This document shows positions 40,120-51,373 of a DNA stretch of 64,000 nucleotides, piece after piece (positions within the stretch are counted from its first letter, which is position 1; the number at the start of each line of letters is the position of its first letter). Source of the stretch: Lepidostoma basale. Lineage: Eukaryota; Arthropoda; Insecta; Trichoptera; Lepidostomatidae. The DNA is taken from NCBI GenBank assembly GCA_022606425.2, contig JAHDVF020001364.1, forward strand, positions 806,001 to 870,000, given 5' to 3'. The translations under genes and the position numbers were made by a program. The notes beneath the pieces are model-generated. The model saw only the letters and a list, made by a program, of their open reading frames with translations. It was not told the origin of the DNA and searched no databases.

Positions 40120-40270
40120 GTCGTGGCAGAATGGTAAGAGCTCTGACTGCCATACCGAAGATTTCGGGTTCGATTCGGCGATTGTCATATTTTGATTGGT
40201 CTGGTGTAGAATCCATGAAAACACGTCATGAGAATCAATATAATAGCTAAAAAATATATACGAGTATAGT
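40120..40270 (+). mobile_element. SINE-A, degenerate
   Basis: Head with A box TGGCAGAATGG and decayed B box (GGTTCGATTCG), shortened body. At 40259-40266 the tail carries a TACGAGTA insertion. Confidence 0.7.
40259..40266 (+). other. TA-CGAG-TA insertion in a SINE-A tail
   Basis: The related SINE-A tail reads TATACAGTAATTGGG (rc wording 31530-31545 region gives TTTATACAGTAATTGG). Here it reads TATACGAGTATAGTAATTGG, i.e. six extra bases plus one substitution at the junction. Confidence 0.45.
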
Positions 40271-40369
40271 AATTGGGTTAAAAAAAAATGTTTTATCTTC
40301 TTCTTCTTCACTTTTGGTAGACTCAGGAGTCTGTTATTTCAGGCGGGTCCTCTTGAGAAGCTGACGCTG

Positions 40370-40690
40370 TCTTCCTGGTCAGCGTTGTCCGTTTGGCGTT
40401 TCATGGAGAGCTATGTATGATATCCTATTTGAACTCATTCTTTCTACATGTTGATGCCAGTATCGCCGTCTTCGACGTCCCCATCTGACCACATCTTCGA
40501 CCTCGCAGATTTCTCGGATTGCTGTATTCCTAACTCGATCACGTAGGGTCTTTCCAGCTATAGCGCGGAGTGTTTTCATCTCGGTTGTCCTGAGCATGCT
40601 CTTTGTTTTGACAGTGTCTGCCCTCGATTCAATGCCATATGTGAGGATTGGTCGCACACAGGTCTTATAAATGCGTACCTTGGGTTCAAA
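40370..40690 (-). mobile_element. RTE-F LINE fragment (92-codon frame)
   Basis: Minus strand: RPILTYGIESRADTVKTKSM, LRTTEMKTLRAIAGKTLRDR, VRNTAIREICEVEDVVRWG, RRRYWHQHVERMSSNRIS. Good RTE-type wording without stops. Confidence 0.7.
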
Positions 40691-40704
40691 AAGTTGTTTT
40701 ATAC

Positions 40705-40850
40705 AAAAAACTAACTAACTAATACAATATATATTATTTAAATAAAAACAAGATGAGAGTACCTCACTTTTCTTTCCTGACACACTTCTCTCGATTTGTC
40801 AACTATCAAACATCGTGTCATGCACGCCCGTCGATTTCTCCGACTCCTCA
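40705..40850 (-). mobile_element. RTE-A fragment with internal deletion
   Basis: AACTAACTAACTAA tail, then TACCTCACTTTTCTTTCCTG and the CMTRCM segment in reverse; the GGGGAGACGG block is deleted. Confidence 0.55.
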
Positions 40851-41139
40851 GTCAACGTCTGTGAGACTTGACATGACACCCTATGACGATGAAGATACAA
40901 GAATAGCTTGCCATTGACACGAAGAAGTAGAGTTTCTGTCAAACTCACTATACCGCTGCCGCACACCGCTAGAGACAAAATTACGTTCGTATTGTGCAAT
41001 ATACAAAGATTTAAAGTCCAATTTAAAAGTTTAAAGCAAATTTTGGGCAATTTTAAGGAGAATTTAGAGAGAATATAAAAAGGCAAGTTTATTAGGCGAG
41101 GTGTGGATGGGTTTTCCAAGCTGATATATAAGATAACAA
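40851..41139. other. Unassigned intron segment
   Basis: Part of a 137-codon minus frame (41212-40799) that runs through two RTE pieces and this stretch; judged accidental. Confidence 0.4.
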
Positions 41140-41625
41140 CAACAAACCACACCCCGTTTCGCCAAAAGGGTAGGCAAAGAGGATGGACTGCCACACTACT
41201 CGATCTTGACACAACTCTTTAGCTTCCTCCACATTTATACAGCTTGTCATACGCGCACGTCGATTCTTCTGACATATAACATGGCCGATATCAAAATTTT
41301 TATTGATTTGGTCTTGCCATGTTTTCCTCGACTCCGTACTCTATTCATTTCGTATACTTTCTTAACCATTCTTTTTTCATCCATGTATTCCCTTTGACTA
41401 AACCAACGCAGCGATCTTTTCATAAGTTTGTTCATAATATACTCTTCCGCTCTACATTCCTTTCTTATATCAGCATTTGAGATTCTGTTCTACCACACAT
41501 ACGTCTTAGGGACCTCTCTTATTTTGCTCTCATCCTTCTTCTGCCAATTCCGTACTTCGCTTCTATACATAAGGGTTTGGACCAGAACTTCATTGTGAAC
41601 GGCCGTTTTCGTTTTCATTAATAAA
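41140..41625 (-). mobile_element. RTE-B LINE 3' end
   Basis: Tail block CCACACCCCGTTTCGCCAAA at 41146 and reversed C-terminal region up to the MYRSEVRNW segment at ~41580. Several deletions. Confidence 0.65.
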
Positions 41626-41900
41626 TTGGATGGACCGCCACACTGTTCGGTCCTGACATACTTCTCCGCTTCTACATTCATACATCTTGTCATGCACGCA
41701 CGTCAATTTCTCCGGCTTCTCACGTGACCGACATTTAATATTTGATTGTTTTGAATTTTGAATTTTGTGTGTTTTTATGTTTTACCTCGGTCTTCCTCTA
41801 TTTCTAGCTCCGTTCACGTCGTTTACGTATACCTTTTTCACCATCCTGTCGTCACTCTTCTTTCCATGTGTCCAAAACATCTAAAGCCTATCCAAAAAGC
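41626..41900 (-). mobile_element. RTE-like LINE fragment
   Basis: GGATGGACCGCCACACTGTT, CATGCACGCACGTCAATTTC and GGTCTTCCTCTATTTCTAGC; another RTE-A/B 3' region without its tail. Confidence 0.55.
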
Positions 41901-41914
41901 AGCCTTTCCTAAGC

Positions 41915-42010
41915 AGTGTGATTGTCAAACTGTCTTTGATCTGGTGCAGAATTCACGTGACAATAAGAAAACGATAGATTAACCACCTATCACATGTGAC
42001 GAGAATTAAT
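41915..42010 (+). mobile_element. SINE-A body fragment
   Basis: AGTGTGATTGTCAAACTGTC to CACCTATCACATGTGACGAG; tRNA head missing. Confidence 0.65.
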
Positions 42011-42029
42011 ATGATTTGGCGCTGTAATG

Positions 42030-42341
42030 ATACTGATTTCTTTCTGGGTATGCTGGACTACCAATCATTGGAAATTAGACGAACTATCCATTTGGGTGTT
42101 CATTTTTTTCAACTGACTCGTGGTCGAATACATAACTCTGATATTTTGAATAATTTGACTTTGTTTGTCCTTGACAATTCTGCGACAAAGGCAATATTGA
42201 TTATTTCACTTGCCACTGTGTAAAACCAATCTACCTAAGGTAATGCCCGTGGGCAGGGCAATAATCCTTCTAAACCGCATCTCTTTACATGTACACATCT
42301 TCCACGATAGTGAGACTACCCCCAGAAAGCATCTATCTCTT
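42030..42341 (+). mobile_element. CR1b LINE, part 1
   Basis: FFLGMLDYQSLEIRRTIHLG, VHFFQLTRGRIHNSDILNNL, then frameshifted NLPKVMPVGRAIILLNR to the site of an RTE-A insertion. Confidence 0.75.
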
Positions 42342-42650
42342 ATAACTAACTAACTAACTAACTATCACGCCGTCTCTCCAAAGGGGTAGGCAGAAAGAAT
42401 GGACTGCCACACTTTTCTTTCCTGACACATTTCTCTCGCTTCCTCAACATTCATACATCTTGTCATGCACGCGCGTCGATTTCTCTGACTCCTCTCATGG
42501 TCGACATTCAATATTTGATTTATTTGATCGTGGCACGTTTTTCTCGGTCTTCCTATATTTCTGGTTCCATTTACATCGTTAACATATTTTTTTTATCGTT
42601 CTTTCTTCATTCATTCTTTCCATATGTCCAAACCATTATCTAACCTAACC
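42342..42650 (-). mobile_element. RTE-A insertion in CR1b with 10-bp duplication
   Basis: (GTTA)n tail and ~290 bp of RTE-A, flanked by TCTATCTCTT (42332-42341, 42651-42660), inside the 3' end of CR1b. Confidence 0.8.
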
Positions 42651-42900
42651 TCTATCTCTTTTAAAATGTATAAAATTTATATTTGCTTCTCTTGTACTTC
42701 TTATTGTTTCTTTTTACTTAATTTTTATTAAATTTTTAATTATCTTGTGTTTTTTGTGTTGATGTTTATTGTTTATATTGTATTTTGTCTTTTTCAAATT
42801 TCACAATTGTATATTCTTTGTTTTATTTTGTTTTCTATAGTCATAAGCGATTTAGTAATTATACTGTGATGTTTATGATTTTTTTTAAATAAATTACATT
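42651..42900 (+). mobile_element. CR1b LINE, part 2 (3' UTR)
   Basis: TTTTAAAATGTATAAAATTT to a TTTTTTTAAATAAATTACAT-type tail. A SINE-A 3' scrap (GATGTAAAGAGCGATTCAAC) follows at 42909-42930. Confidence 0.7.
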
Positions 42901-42959
42901 GAATTATGATGTAAAGAGCGATTCAACAAAATAATAATAATATATTTGTATAATATAAA

Positions 42960-43085
42960 TAATAGATTCGAATAATATAGACCTTAAACTGAGAATACTC
43001 CTCATCGAGACCTATGTATGGAGTATCTTGATGTGCGGCTGCGAGACATGGTGCCTATCCGAAAGAGATAAACGGAGACTAGAGG
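42960..43085 (+). mobile_element. RTE-like LINE, part 1
   Basis: LRILLIETYVWSILMCGCET, WCLSERDKRRLEAFEI; then cut by a CR1b copy and resumes at 43691. Confidence 0.6.
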
Positions 43086-43690
43086 CTTTTGAGATTCAAT
43101 TCAATTTTCAATTTATTAAAAAAAATTATAAACATTACAGAATAACAAATCCAAATCGTTTATAATCACAATACACAAAAATAAAATTAACAATTTTACA
43201 AATAATATAACAAGAAAACAAATGAGAGCAAGTCCGAAAAAAAGAAAAACAGAAGACAATTAAAAAATATATAATATATATTCGAGAACAATAAGTAGAG
43301 AAGCATATAGCAATTTAATACATAAGAGATAGATGCTTTCTGAGGGTAACCTCACTATCGTGAAAAATGTCCACATCCGAAGAGATGCGGTTTAATAGTA
43401 TTATTGCCCTGCCCACAGGCATTACCTTAGGTAGATTGGTTCTACACAGTGGCAGGTGAAACAATCTATGTTGCCTTTGTCGCAGATAATTGTCGGGGAC
43501 AAACAGAGTCAAGTCATTCAAAATATCAGAGTTATGTATTCAACCACGAATCAGTTGAAAAAAATGAACACCCAGGTGGGTAGTTCGTCTAATTTCCAAT
43601 GATTGGTAGTCCAGCATACCCAGCAAGAAATCAGCTGGGTGCAGCCAGGGGTAGTAACCGTTCTCTTTAAGGTACAGAAATCGTAAGAAT
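43086..43690 (-). mobile_element. CR1b LINE 3' end inside RTE
   Basis: Minus strand. Frames 43878-43540 and 43521-43315 (one frameshift) carry YLKENGYYPWLHPADFLLGM, YQSLEIRRTTHLGVHFFQLI, NDLTLFVPDNYLRQRQHRLF and NLPKVMPVGRAIILLNRISS. Confidence 0.75.
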
Positions 43691-43960
43691 TTTTTCTTGC
43701 TCAGGACCTTGTCCAAAAGGCGTGCAAGATGGATCGGCCATTTAATACGACAAGAAGGCCTCTTGCATGCCATAATGGAGGGTATGATCGAGGGGACAAA
43801 CTCTAGGGGACGCCCACGCCGAGAGTACCTGGAGGACCTGTTGGTGGTCGTGCGCTGCTTATCATATGCACATTTCAAAAGAGCCGCACAAGACAGGGAA
43901 GAATGGAAGAGAAGAATATAGGAAATTGCTGCAAACCAATCCCAGGATTGAAACCAGAGA
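43691..43960 (+). mobile_element. RTE-like LINE, part 2
   Basis: LSKRRARWIGHLIRQEGLLH, EGMIEGTNSRGRPRREYLED and FKRAAQDREEWKRRI: a clean RTE-type C-terminus (W-x-GH, GRPR, DREEW). Open frame 43697-43921. Confidence 0.75.
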
Positions 43961-44340
43961 GAGAGATATGTATAGGAATACAGTGAGTATTTTGTGACCC
44001 GGTGCCCTATAAGCTAAAATATTCTGGTTTTATTCCAATGTATACACATTTAAGTGTGATTAAAATTTCCGTCATGTATAAAGAAGCCCAAGATGGCGGA
44101 CTTTGGCGCGGAATTAAGAAACGGTTATGAATTTAAATTTGAATAAAGAACAGAGGGAATTTATTGCCGAATTTCTCAACTCATAAACGTGCTTGTTTTG
44201 TTTTATGCCCAAACTTTTGAGATGAGAGCGAAAATATTATATTATTATTATTCCAGTGCCTCCGGACAGGGGTCGGCAAACGTCGGAAATTGGACCAAAA
44301 ACTAAATAACTTACATTCAGAAAATTTGTTTAAAAATAAA
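43961..44340. other. Intron sequence, nothing recognised
   Basis: 44070-44130 resembles gene-poor GC-mixed sequence; no splice-bounded ORF. Confidence 0.4.
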
Positions 44341-44470
44341 GATCCCTGAGATGGTCTGAACATATGGAACGAATGGACGAGAGAAGAACAGGAAAAATGT
44401 TGTATACAAGCAATATAATTATAAATAGAAGTCGTTGAAGAACAAGAAAAGCATGGCACGTGAATGTGAA
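44341..44470 (+). mobile_element. RTE-C fragment
   Basis: GATCCCTGAGATGGTCTGAA, CATATGGAACGAATGGACGA, then the GRPRK-equivalent, truncated. Confidence 0.6.
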
Positions 44471-44584
44471 GCTTAGAGCTGGCAAAAGTAGGATATTAAA
44501 TTTTTATATTTTATTAATATAAAAAAAAGTATTTGTTTTAATTTCTATAAATTAAAGGACGAATTTTACAGACTGCTTATATAA

Positions 44585-45100
44585 CAAAAACAAACCATCA
44601 CACCGTTTCCTCGCAGATGTAGGCAGAGAGAATGGACCGCCACACTACTCTATCCTGGCACACCTCTCTAGATTCCTCCTCATTCATACAACGAGTCATA
44701 CACGCACGTCGATTCTTCCGACTTCATACATGACCAATCTTTAAAATTTGATTAATTTGGTCCTGCCATGTTTTCCTCGGTCTACCTCGACTTCGTACTC
44801 CATTTACATCATAAACGTATACTTTCTTAACCATTCTTTCTCCATCCATGCGCTTCAGATGTCCGAACCAACGCAGCGATCCTTTCATAATTTTATTCAT
44901 AATACCTTCTTCTGCTCTACATTCCTTTCTAATATAAGCATTTAAAATTCTGTCGTACATCGTTCTACCACACATACGTCTAAGGGACCTCATCTATACC
45001 GCATTTATTCTGCTCTCATCCTTCTTCTGACAGTTCCATGCTTCGCTTCCATAAATAATGGTTGGGACCAGAATTCCATTATGAACGGCCATTTTCGCAC
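44585..45100 (-). mobile_element. RTE-B LINE 3' end
   Basis: Frame 44993-44724: RSLRRMCGRTMYDRILNAYI, RKECRAEEGIMNKIMKGSLR, WFGHLKRMDGERMVKKVYVY and GVRSRGRPRKTWQDQINQIL. The tail block is CATCACACCGTTTCCTCGC. Confidence 0.75.
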
Positions 45101-45149
45101 TTGTTTATAAATTATATACTTTCTCTAATATCTTTTTTTTTTTTCATAG

Positions 45150-45655
45150 TTATCCCAATGATGAATGTGAATAAGTCCAAGGTAATGATTTTTGAAAGAA
45201 AAGAAATCATGACAGTCTACAACATAAGCATGAATGGTGAAAATTTGGAGCAAGTAGATGAGTCCGTGTATTTGGGTAGTATGTTTACAAGAGATGGGCG
45301 AGTGGAGAGGGATATTGAAAGAGGGGTTGGGGCAGGCAACAAAGTGAATGATGCACTTAAAGTTGTCATCGCAAACAATAACATATCCAAAAAATCTAAA
45401 ATGGCAGTGCACAATGGTGTTCTTGTACCGACCCTTATGTATGGAAGCGAAGCATGGAACTGGTAAAAGAAGGATGAAAGTAGAATAAATGCAGTAGAAT
45501 TGAGATCTCTTAAACGAATGTGTCAATACTCTGTGTATGATAGAGTGTTGAATGAAAATATGAAAAGTGAATGCGGTGCGAATGATGGTGTTATGAACAA
45601 AATAATGAAAAGATCGTTAAGATGGTTAGGACACATGGCAAAAATAAATGGAGAA
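45150..45655 (+). mobile_element. RTE-A LINE, second-longest copy
   Basis: Plus-strand frame 45062-45466 includes NVNKSKVMIFERKEIMTVY, ESVYLGSMFTRDGRVERDIE, NGVLVPTLMYGSEAWNW; a TAA stop replaces the following Gln codon. Downstream SVYDRVLNENMKSECGAND continues. It is cut by an inverted RTE-A tail at 45656. Confidence 0.8.
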
Positions 45656-45850
45656 ATAACTAACTAACTAACTAACTAACCATCACGCCGTCTCTCCGAA
45701 GGGGTAGGCAGAAAGAATGGACCGCCACACTTTTCTTTCCTGACATATTTCTCTTGATTCATTTGATCGTGCCACGTTTTCCTCGGTCTTCCTCTATTTA
45801 TAGTTCTATTACATCGTTGACATATATTTTTTTAACCATAATTTCTTCAT
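45656..45850 (-). mobile_element. RTE-A 3' end
   Basis: (GTTA)6-type tail and GGGGTAGGC block on the minus strand; inserted in or abutting two plus-strand copies. Confidence 0.7.
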
Positions 45851-46172
45851 GTATAGAATTTATGAAAAAAATAATGCTAGGATGATTGGAAATATGGAAA
45901 GAATGAATGAAGAAAGAATAATAAATAAATGATATGTAAACGATGTAAATGGAACTAGAAATAGAGGAAGATCGATGAAAACGTGGCACGATCAAATTAA
46001 TCAAATATTGAATGTCGGTCACGCGTTGAGTCAGAGAAATCGACGCGCGTGCATGACACGATGTATAAATGTTGAGAAAACGAGAGAAATATGTCAGGAA
46101 AGAAAAGTGTGTCAGTCCATTATTTCTGCCTACACCTTCGGCGAGACGGCGTGATGGTTAGTTAGTTAGTTA
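45851..46172 (+). mobile_element. RTE-A 3' end
   Basis: GAATGAATGAAGAAAGAATA, GATCAAATTAATCAAATATT, to CGGCGAGACGGCGTGATGG(TTAG)n. Confidence 0.7.
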
Positions 46173-47039
46173 ATCCAAAATTTGCCGGCAACCAAAGGCT
46201 TAAAAAAAGGTGACGACCCCTGCAATACATCTCTGGAAAGTTTTCGTATATTTATTAACTTTACACACACTTTCGCAAAAGGCACCAATTTATGCGCATT
46301 CCGAATCACTATTACATTTTTATGTACTCCTCAAAAATATGTAGGTTGTATATATTAAAATTATATACATAATAAATTTGAGCCCGGATTTTTCTAAATA
46401 TAGTTTAAGGACACGCCCATTAACTCCTAACCTTTCGTACGAAAAAAGTTATAATTACGACCTTCATGGAAGAGTGGCCAGAGCTTTTACTGTCGCACTG
46501 AAGGAATAAGGTTTGATTAATAATAAACAAAACTATAATATAAACGACCCACAAAAAATGACAATGCACAATTACAAAAAACATGTAACTACGGAGACAT
46601 TAAAAAAAGGGCGGCTTGAATGTAGTATAATTTTTAAAAATAAGTAAATAGTTTAAATAGTGTTATATAAGACGATAGAGTGTTTAAATAGTGTTATAAT
46701 AATAAATAAAAATAATAATATGCTAACTTTTATAGCGCCGTTTTTGTGATGTAATCACCTCAAAGGCGCATTAAGACGTGTTTTAAATCTATAATTTATA
46801 AGTCAATTAATTTTAAGTTATACTCGTACACTTAAGGATATGTGTTGCTCCCCTTAACTGCTCCCTTAATTTGTATATTATATATTGAAATTATATTATA
46901 TATAGAGTACTCGTAATGCCTCCCTAGAACGGGTTACCCCAGTTGGGAGGTATTAAAACCATGTACTTGGTAAATGATCAATAATAAATAAACAAATAAA
47001 TTCCCTGCAATGGTAGTGTGATTGTCGAGGCAAGATATT
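46173..47039. other. Intron sequence; repeat H and SINE scrap
   Basis: 46455-46500 (GACCTTCATGGAAGAGTGGC) is a decayed SINE-A head. 46690-46775 is repeat H (TTTTATAGCGCCGTTTTTGT). TACTCGTA octamers occur at 46821-46828 and 46908-46915. No gene. Confidence 0.45.
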
Positions 47040-47110
47040 CCGCTGGAGAGGGTTCAGAAAAAAATTAGAGTATGGTCCGTGGCTCAATCCTACGGTATTT
47101 CTTACTTAGA
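47040..47110 (+). mobile_element. CR1a fragment
   Basis: CTGGAGAGGGTTCAGAAAAA and CTCAATCCTACGGTATTTCT, cut by an RTE piece. Confidence 0.55.
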
Positions 47111-47240
47111 CAGCCGTTGTCGTCCACTGCTGGACATAGGCCTCCCCCATACTTCTCCACGTATTCCTGTCTTGTGCCTTTCGCATCCAATCGCCAGCAA
47201 TTATTCGAATGTCATCGGACCATCGTGTGGGGGACAAAAT
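47111..47240 (-). mobile_element. RTE-like LINE terminal fragment
   Basis: The rc reads TGGTCCGATGACATTCGAAT, GGATGCGAAAGGCACAAGAC and GTATGGGGGAGGCCTATGTC, then AGCAGTGGACGAC: the WTDDI...AQDR...WGEAYVQQWT-type end of an RTE ORF. Confidence 0.6.
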
Positions 47241-47815
47241 ATTGTCTGTTAATCGAGAAGGTACAGAAAAAGTTTGTACCTCAAAGAAAACTACCCTTGG
47301 TTGTACCCAATTGATTTCTTGCTAGGTATGCTGGACTACCAATCATTGAAAATTAGACGAACTATCCACCTGGGTGTTCATTTTTTTCAACTGATTCGTG
47401 GTCTAATACGTAACTCTGATATTTTGAATGACTTGACTGTGTTTGTCCCCGACGAGAACCAATCTACCTAAGGTAATACCCGTGGGCAGGGCAATAATCC
47501 TATTAAACCGCATCTCTTCGGATGTGGACATTTTTCACGATAGTGAGGCTACCCTCAGAAAGCATCTATCTCTTATGTATTAAATTGCTATTTGCTTCTC
47601 TACTTATTGTACAACAATGTTTATTTTAACAAAAATTTTCTCGAATATTTTGTTTTAATTGTCTTCTGTTTGTTTTCTTATTGTATTATTTGTATTTTTT
47701 ATTATTATTTTTAATTGTTATTATTATTTTGTATATTGTGATTATAAACGATTTAGAATTGACATTATTTTGTAATGTTTATATATATTTTTAAATAAAT
47801 TTAATTGAATTGAAT
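47241..47815 (+). mobile_element. CR1b LINE 3' end
   Basis: YPIDFLLGMLDYQSLKIRRT, GVHFFQLIRGLIRNSDILND, then a small deletion before NQSTKVIPVGRAIILLNR and the 3' UTR ending in a TTTAATTGAATTGAAT tail. Confidence 0.75.
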
Positions 47816-47990
47816 CTTCACTCCACCACCCTTCTGGTCCATCTATCGTCTACCAATCTGGCAACATGTCCCGCAAATGACTATTTGAGCTTCACTACCC
47901 TTGCGACGACATCTGTTACTCCCTACCTTCTACGTATTTCAGTATTTCTTATCCGGTCTGAGAGTCTTACGTGTAGCATGGCTCTTTCGT
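47816..47990 (-). mobile_element. RTE-like LINE C-terminal fragment
   Basis: CACCCTTCTGGTCCATCTAT, CTACCTTCTACGTATTTCAG and CGGTCTGAGAGTCTTACGTG on the plus strand read as reversed RTE wording (RNTKETRLRPDKKY-like). Clade by style only. Confidence 0.4.
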
Positions 47991-48466
47991 GTTTCATTTG
48001 TGCTATTGGGAATTCTTGGAACCAATTCTCTACAGCTTCGAAGAGATGGGAATCTCATAACCCAGTTCTTTACATTAATCAGGGGATATTTCGAGAACTC
48101 GGCCGTGCTGGAGGGTGTTGGTCTTTTTGTCACTGACTGATATCGCCGACAGCGACAGCACAGATTGTTTTGCCTACCGGCCACTAGAACCAATCTGTCT
48201 CTGATGACACCAGTGGGAAGAGCAATTAATCTGCTGAGTCTCCTCGGAGATCGACGTCTTTCATATTAGTGAAGGTACGTTCAGGAGACAAATACTCTTG
48301 ACTTTAGAAAGTATCTTGTCTTCCTAATGTCAAACTATCTCTAATGCGTTCCTGGTACTATGTTGAATTTTTATAATATTTTATCTGTACTCAATAGATG
48401 CCTTAAACATTTTCCTGTTTGTAATGTCTTTTGAGTTAATAAACTGAATTGATTTGATTTGATTTG
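47991..48466 (+). mobile_element. CR1a LINE 3' end
   Basis: LLGILGTNSLQLRRDGNLIT, FTLIRGYFENSAVLEGVGLF, a stop (TGA at 48138), then the rest frameshifted, 3' UTR and (TTTGA)n tail. Confidence 0.8.
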
Positions 48467-48645
48467 AACACCTGAACCTTTCTAATTTTCACACTGGACA
48501 ACAGCTCTCTATTGGCTCTGGCTCTCTTTAGTACGTCTGCATTACTGACCCTATCGGTCTACGGTATACGGAGCATTCTGCGGTATATCCACATCTCAAA
48601 CGCCTCCAACCGGTTCATAACATTCACTTTCAGAGTCCATGTTTA
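48467..48645 (-). mobile_element. RTE-E LINE fragment
   Basis: The rc gives MNRLEAFEMWIYRRMLRI, TDRVSNADVLKRARANRELL, matching 9700-9830. Confidence 0.65.
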
Positions 48646-48934
48646 AAAAAAACGTTTTACTGTTTTTTTTCTATGGGATATTTCATAAATGATCATTTGT
48701 TAGGATATATTACGGCGTAAGAGTGCCAATTAAACATTAAAAAGAAATTTTGCCTCCCGCCTTCGTAGTCTATTAATCAGGGTCGAACTAAGTATCCACA
48801 TTACCGAGGACTGAATTAATCCTAGGACCACTTATTATTATATTGGCTGCCAGGGCCGACTGCAGGGAGAAGCTGTAATCACTTCTTATTTGTTTTTAAT
48901 CAATCAGGTGATATAAAATTATTGAAGAAAACAA
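48646..48934. other. Intron sequence, nothing recognised
   Basis: No ORF or family. Confidence 0.4.
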
Positions 48935-49375
48935 ACAAACAAACCATCACGCTGTTTCCCAGCAGGGGTAGGCAGAGAGAATGGACCGCCACACTACTCT
49001 ATCCTGGCAAACTTCTCTAGCTTCCTCCACATTCATACAACGAGTTATACACGCACGTCGATTCCTCCGACTTCTAACATGACCAACCTTTAAAATTTGA
49101 TTAATTTGGTCATGCCATGTTTTCCTCGATTTGCCTCGACTTCGTACCCCATTTACATCATTAACGTATACTTTCTAAACCATTCTTTCTCCATCCATGC
49201 GCTCCATATGTCCGAACCAACGCAGCGATCCTTTCATAATTTTGTTCATAATACCTTCTTCCGCTCTACATTCCTTTCTTATATCAGCATTTGAAATTCT
49301 GTCGTATATCGTTCTACCACACATACGTCTTAGGAACCTCATCTCTACCGCATTTATTCTGCTCTATGAAAGAAC
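48935..49375 (-). mobile_element. RTE-B LINE 3' end
   Basis: Tail block CCATCACGCTGTTTCCCAGC; reversed RTE-B up to the INAVEMRFLRRMC segment. Confidence 0.7.
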
Positions 49376-49439
49376 ATACTAGAAAATATAGATAGACAGA
49401 AATGAGAGAGCGAAACGGTACACTTTTAAGACATAAGTA

Positions 49440-49615
49440 AAACTAACTAATCAAATAAATCAAATATTGAATGTCGGCCATGTGAGGAGTCAGAGTAATC
49501 GACGCGCGTGCATGACACGATGTATGAATGTTGAGGAAGCGAGAGGAATATGTCAGGACAGAAAAGTGTGGCAATCCAATCCTTCTGCCAACCCCTTCGG
49601 GGAGACGGCGAGTAT
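49440..49615 (+). mobile_element. RTE-A 3' end
   Basis: ATCAAATCAAATATTGAATG region, RSQSNRRACMTRCMNVEEA, ICQDRKVWQSNPSANPFGET; ends at GGCGAGT without a full tail. Confidence 0.7.
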
Positions 49616-50084
49616 TTTTTTAGTACGATTTTACAGTGAACCAAGTTTTTAAAGGGTAGAATTCTTTACTTCCGTGAATATTTTACGGGTTGCAACTAAT
49701 TTTATTTAATTTTCGTCACGAATCCGGCACTGCGTATATAATAAATACATTCCCAGAAAAGAGGTTATTTTTCCTATTTAAACCGAGGATATATGGTGTA
49801 GCATTAGTCATGGACCAAATCTCTACTCCAGCCTAATGTGCCCGAGATCCGAACCACCCCTGCCGTCAGCCCTTGCGAATCGTGAGTTTTATCAGTACAA
49901 CCCCCTCCCAGTTCAAGACAATCCAATTCGGTATAATAATCTTCTTCTTCGTTGTTGTTTCAATCCAAATGATTGGTTGCAGTAAAGTCTCCATCTTTGC
50001 TACTTCTTGAGATGCCACTTGTACCTTGAATAAGGTAGTCTTGGCAATTAGCAATCTTGAAGACTGTCTACGACTCCCATAATC
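49616..50084. other. Intron sequence, nothing firm
   Basis: 49940-50080 has RTE-like minus wording (TCTTCTTCGTTGTTG, GAAGACTGTCTACGACTCCC); not assigned. Confidence 0.35.
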
Positions 50085-50608
50085 CATATATCTCTACATG
50101 AGGGAGTATGGTAGTTATCCGTGGCTCTATCCCACGGCATTTCTTTTGGGAATGTTCGGAACCAATTCTCTACAGCTTCGAAGAAATGGGCATCTCATAA
50201 CCCATTTCTTTACATTAATCAGGGGATATTCCGAGAACTCGGCCGTGCTGGAGGGTGTTGGTCTTTTTGTCACTGACTGATATCTCCGACAGCGACAGCA
50301 CAGATTGTTTTACCTACCAGCCGCCAGGAATAAACTGCCTCTGGTGACACCGGTGGAAATAGCAATTAGTCTGCTGAACGCAGTCTCCTCGGAGATCGAC
50401 GTCTTTCATATCATTGAAGGTACGTTCAGGAGACAAATACTTTCGACTCTAGAAAGTATCTCGTCTTCCTAATGTCGAACCATCTCTAATGCTTTCCTGG
50501 TATTATGTTTTATGCGTATAATATTTTACCTGTACTCAATAGATGCCTTAAACATTTATGCTATTTGTAATGTCTTTAGAGTAAATAAACTGATTTGATT
50601 TGATATTT
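50085..50608 (+). mobile_element. CR1a LINE 3' end
   Basis: YMREYGSYPWLYPTAFLLGM, FGTNSLQLRRNGHLITHFFT, stop at 50278-50280, then the remaining frame, 3' UTR and (TTTGA) tail. Confidence 0.8.
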
Positions 50609-50830
50609 AGATTAATCCTGGGATATTTCTAAAGCTGGAGGATGTTGGTATTTTTGTCCCTGATAGATCTACAGCATAGATCTGCCTCCGGTGACACCGA
50701 TGGGCAGAGCAATTAGTCTGCTGAACCCGCTCTGCTCGAAGACTAATTGCTTTTTCAACTAGTTTCACCAGAAGCAGGTTGGTTATGGCGGCAGGAAGGT
50801 TAAATAAACTGTACTGTTGCTGTCATTGTT
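50609..50830. mobile_element. Two facing CR1a scraps
   Basis: 50620-50735 plus strand (CTGGAGGATGTTGGTATTTT, GGGCAGAGCAATTAGTCTGC); 50736-50825 minus strand (AGAAGCAGGTTGGTTATGGC). The junction forms a short inverted repeat. TACGAGTA at 50832-50839. Confidence 0.55.
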
Positions 50831-50859
50831 ATACGAGTATAAGGTCTGTTCTTTTAAAT

Positions 50860-51036
50860 GACTGTAAAATTTTGACTCTGAAAATGAATGAAGTGGATTG
50901 GTCGTAAGCGTTTGAGATGTTCGTAGATATACCGCAGAATGCTCTGTATACCTTGGACCGATTAGATCAACAATGCAGACGTATTACAAAGAGTCGAAGC
51001 CAATAGAAAAACGTTGTCCAGTATGAATGTTGGAAA
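50860..51036 (+). mobile_element. RTE-E LINE, part 1
   Basis: KMNEVDWS...FEMFVDIPQNALYTLD wording across frameshifts, cut at GAATGTTGGAAA by RTE-C. Confidence 0.65.
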
Positions 51037-51373
51037 AACTAACTAACTAACTAACCACCACGCCATTTCCCCGGAGGGGTAGGCAGAATGGATGAATCGC
51101 CACAGTGCTCTGTCCTGGCATACCTCTAGGGCTTCCTCTACATTCATACATCGTACCATGCACGCACGTCGATTATTCCGACTTCGAATGTGACTGCCTT
51201 TTAGTAATTGATTAATTTGGTCATGCCATGTTTTCCTCGGTCGTCCTCGGCTTCTTTTTCCACTCACGCTGCTTGTGTACAACTTTTTAACCATTCTACT
51301 CTCATCCATTCGTTCCATATGTCCAAACCATCTCAGGGATCCTTTTTAAATTTTATCCATGATGCAGTCATCT
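51037..51373 (-). mobile_element. RTE-C insertion in RTE-E with 12-bp duplication
   Basis: 337 bp, (GTTA)n tail, frame 51318-51043 open: ERMDESRMVKKLYTSSVSGK, RSRGRPRKTWHDQINQLLKG, CMNVEEALEVCQDRALWRFI. Flanked by GAATGTTGGAAA (51025-51036) and GAATGTTAGAAA (51374-51385). Confidence 0.85.

Noticed and set aside
40799..41212. 137-codon minus-strand frame
   Set aside because: It crosses RTE-A, unassigned DNA and an RTE-B tail; no coherent domain.
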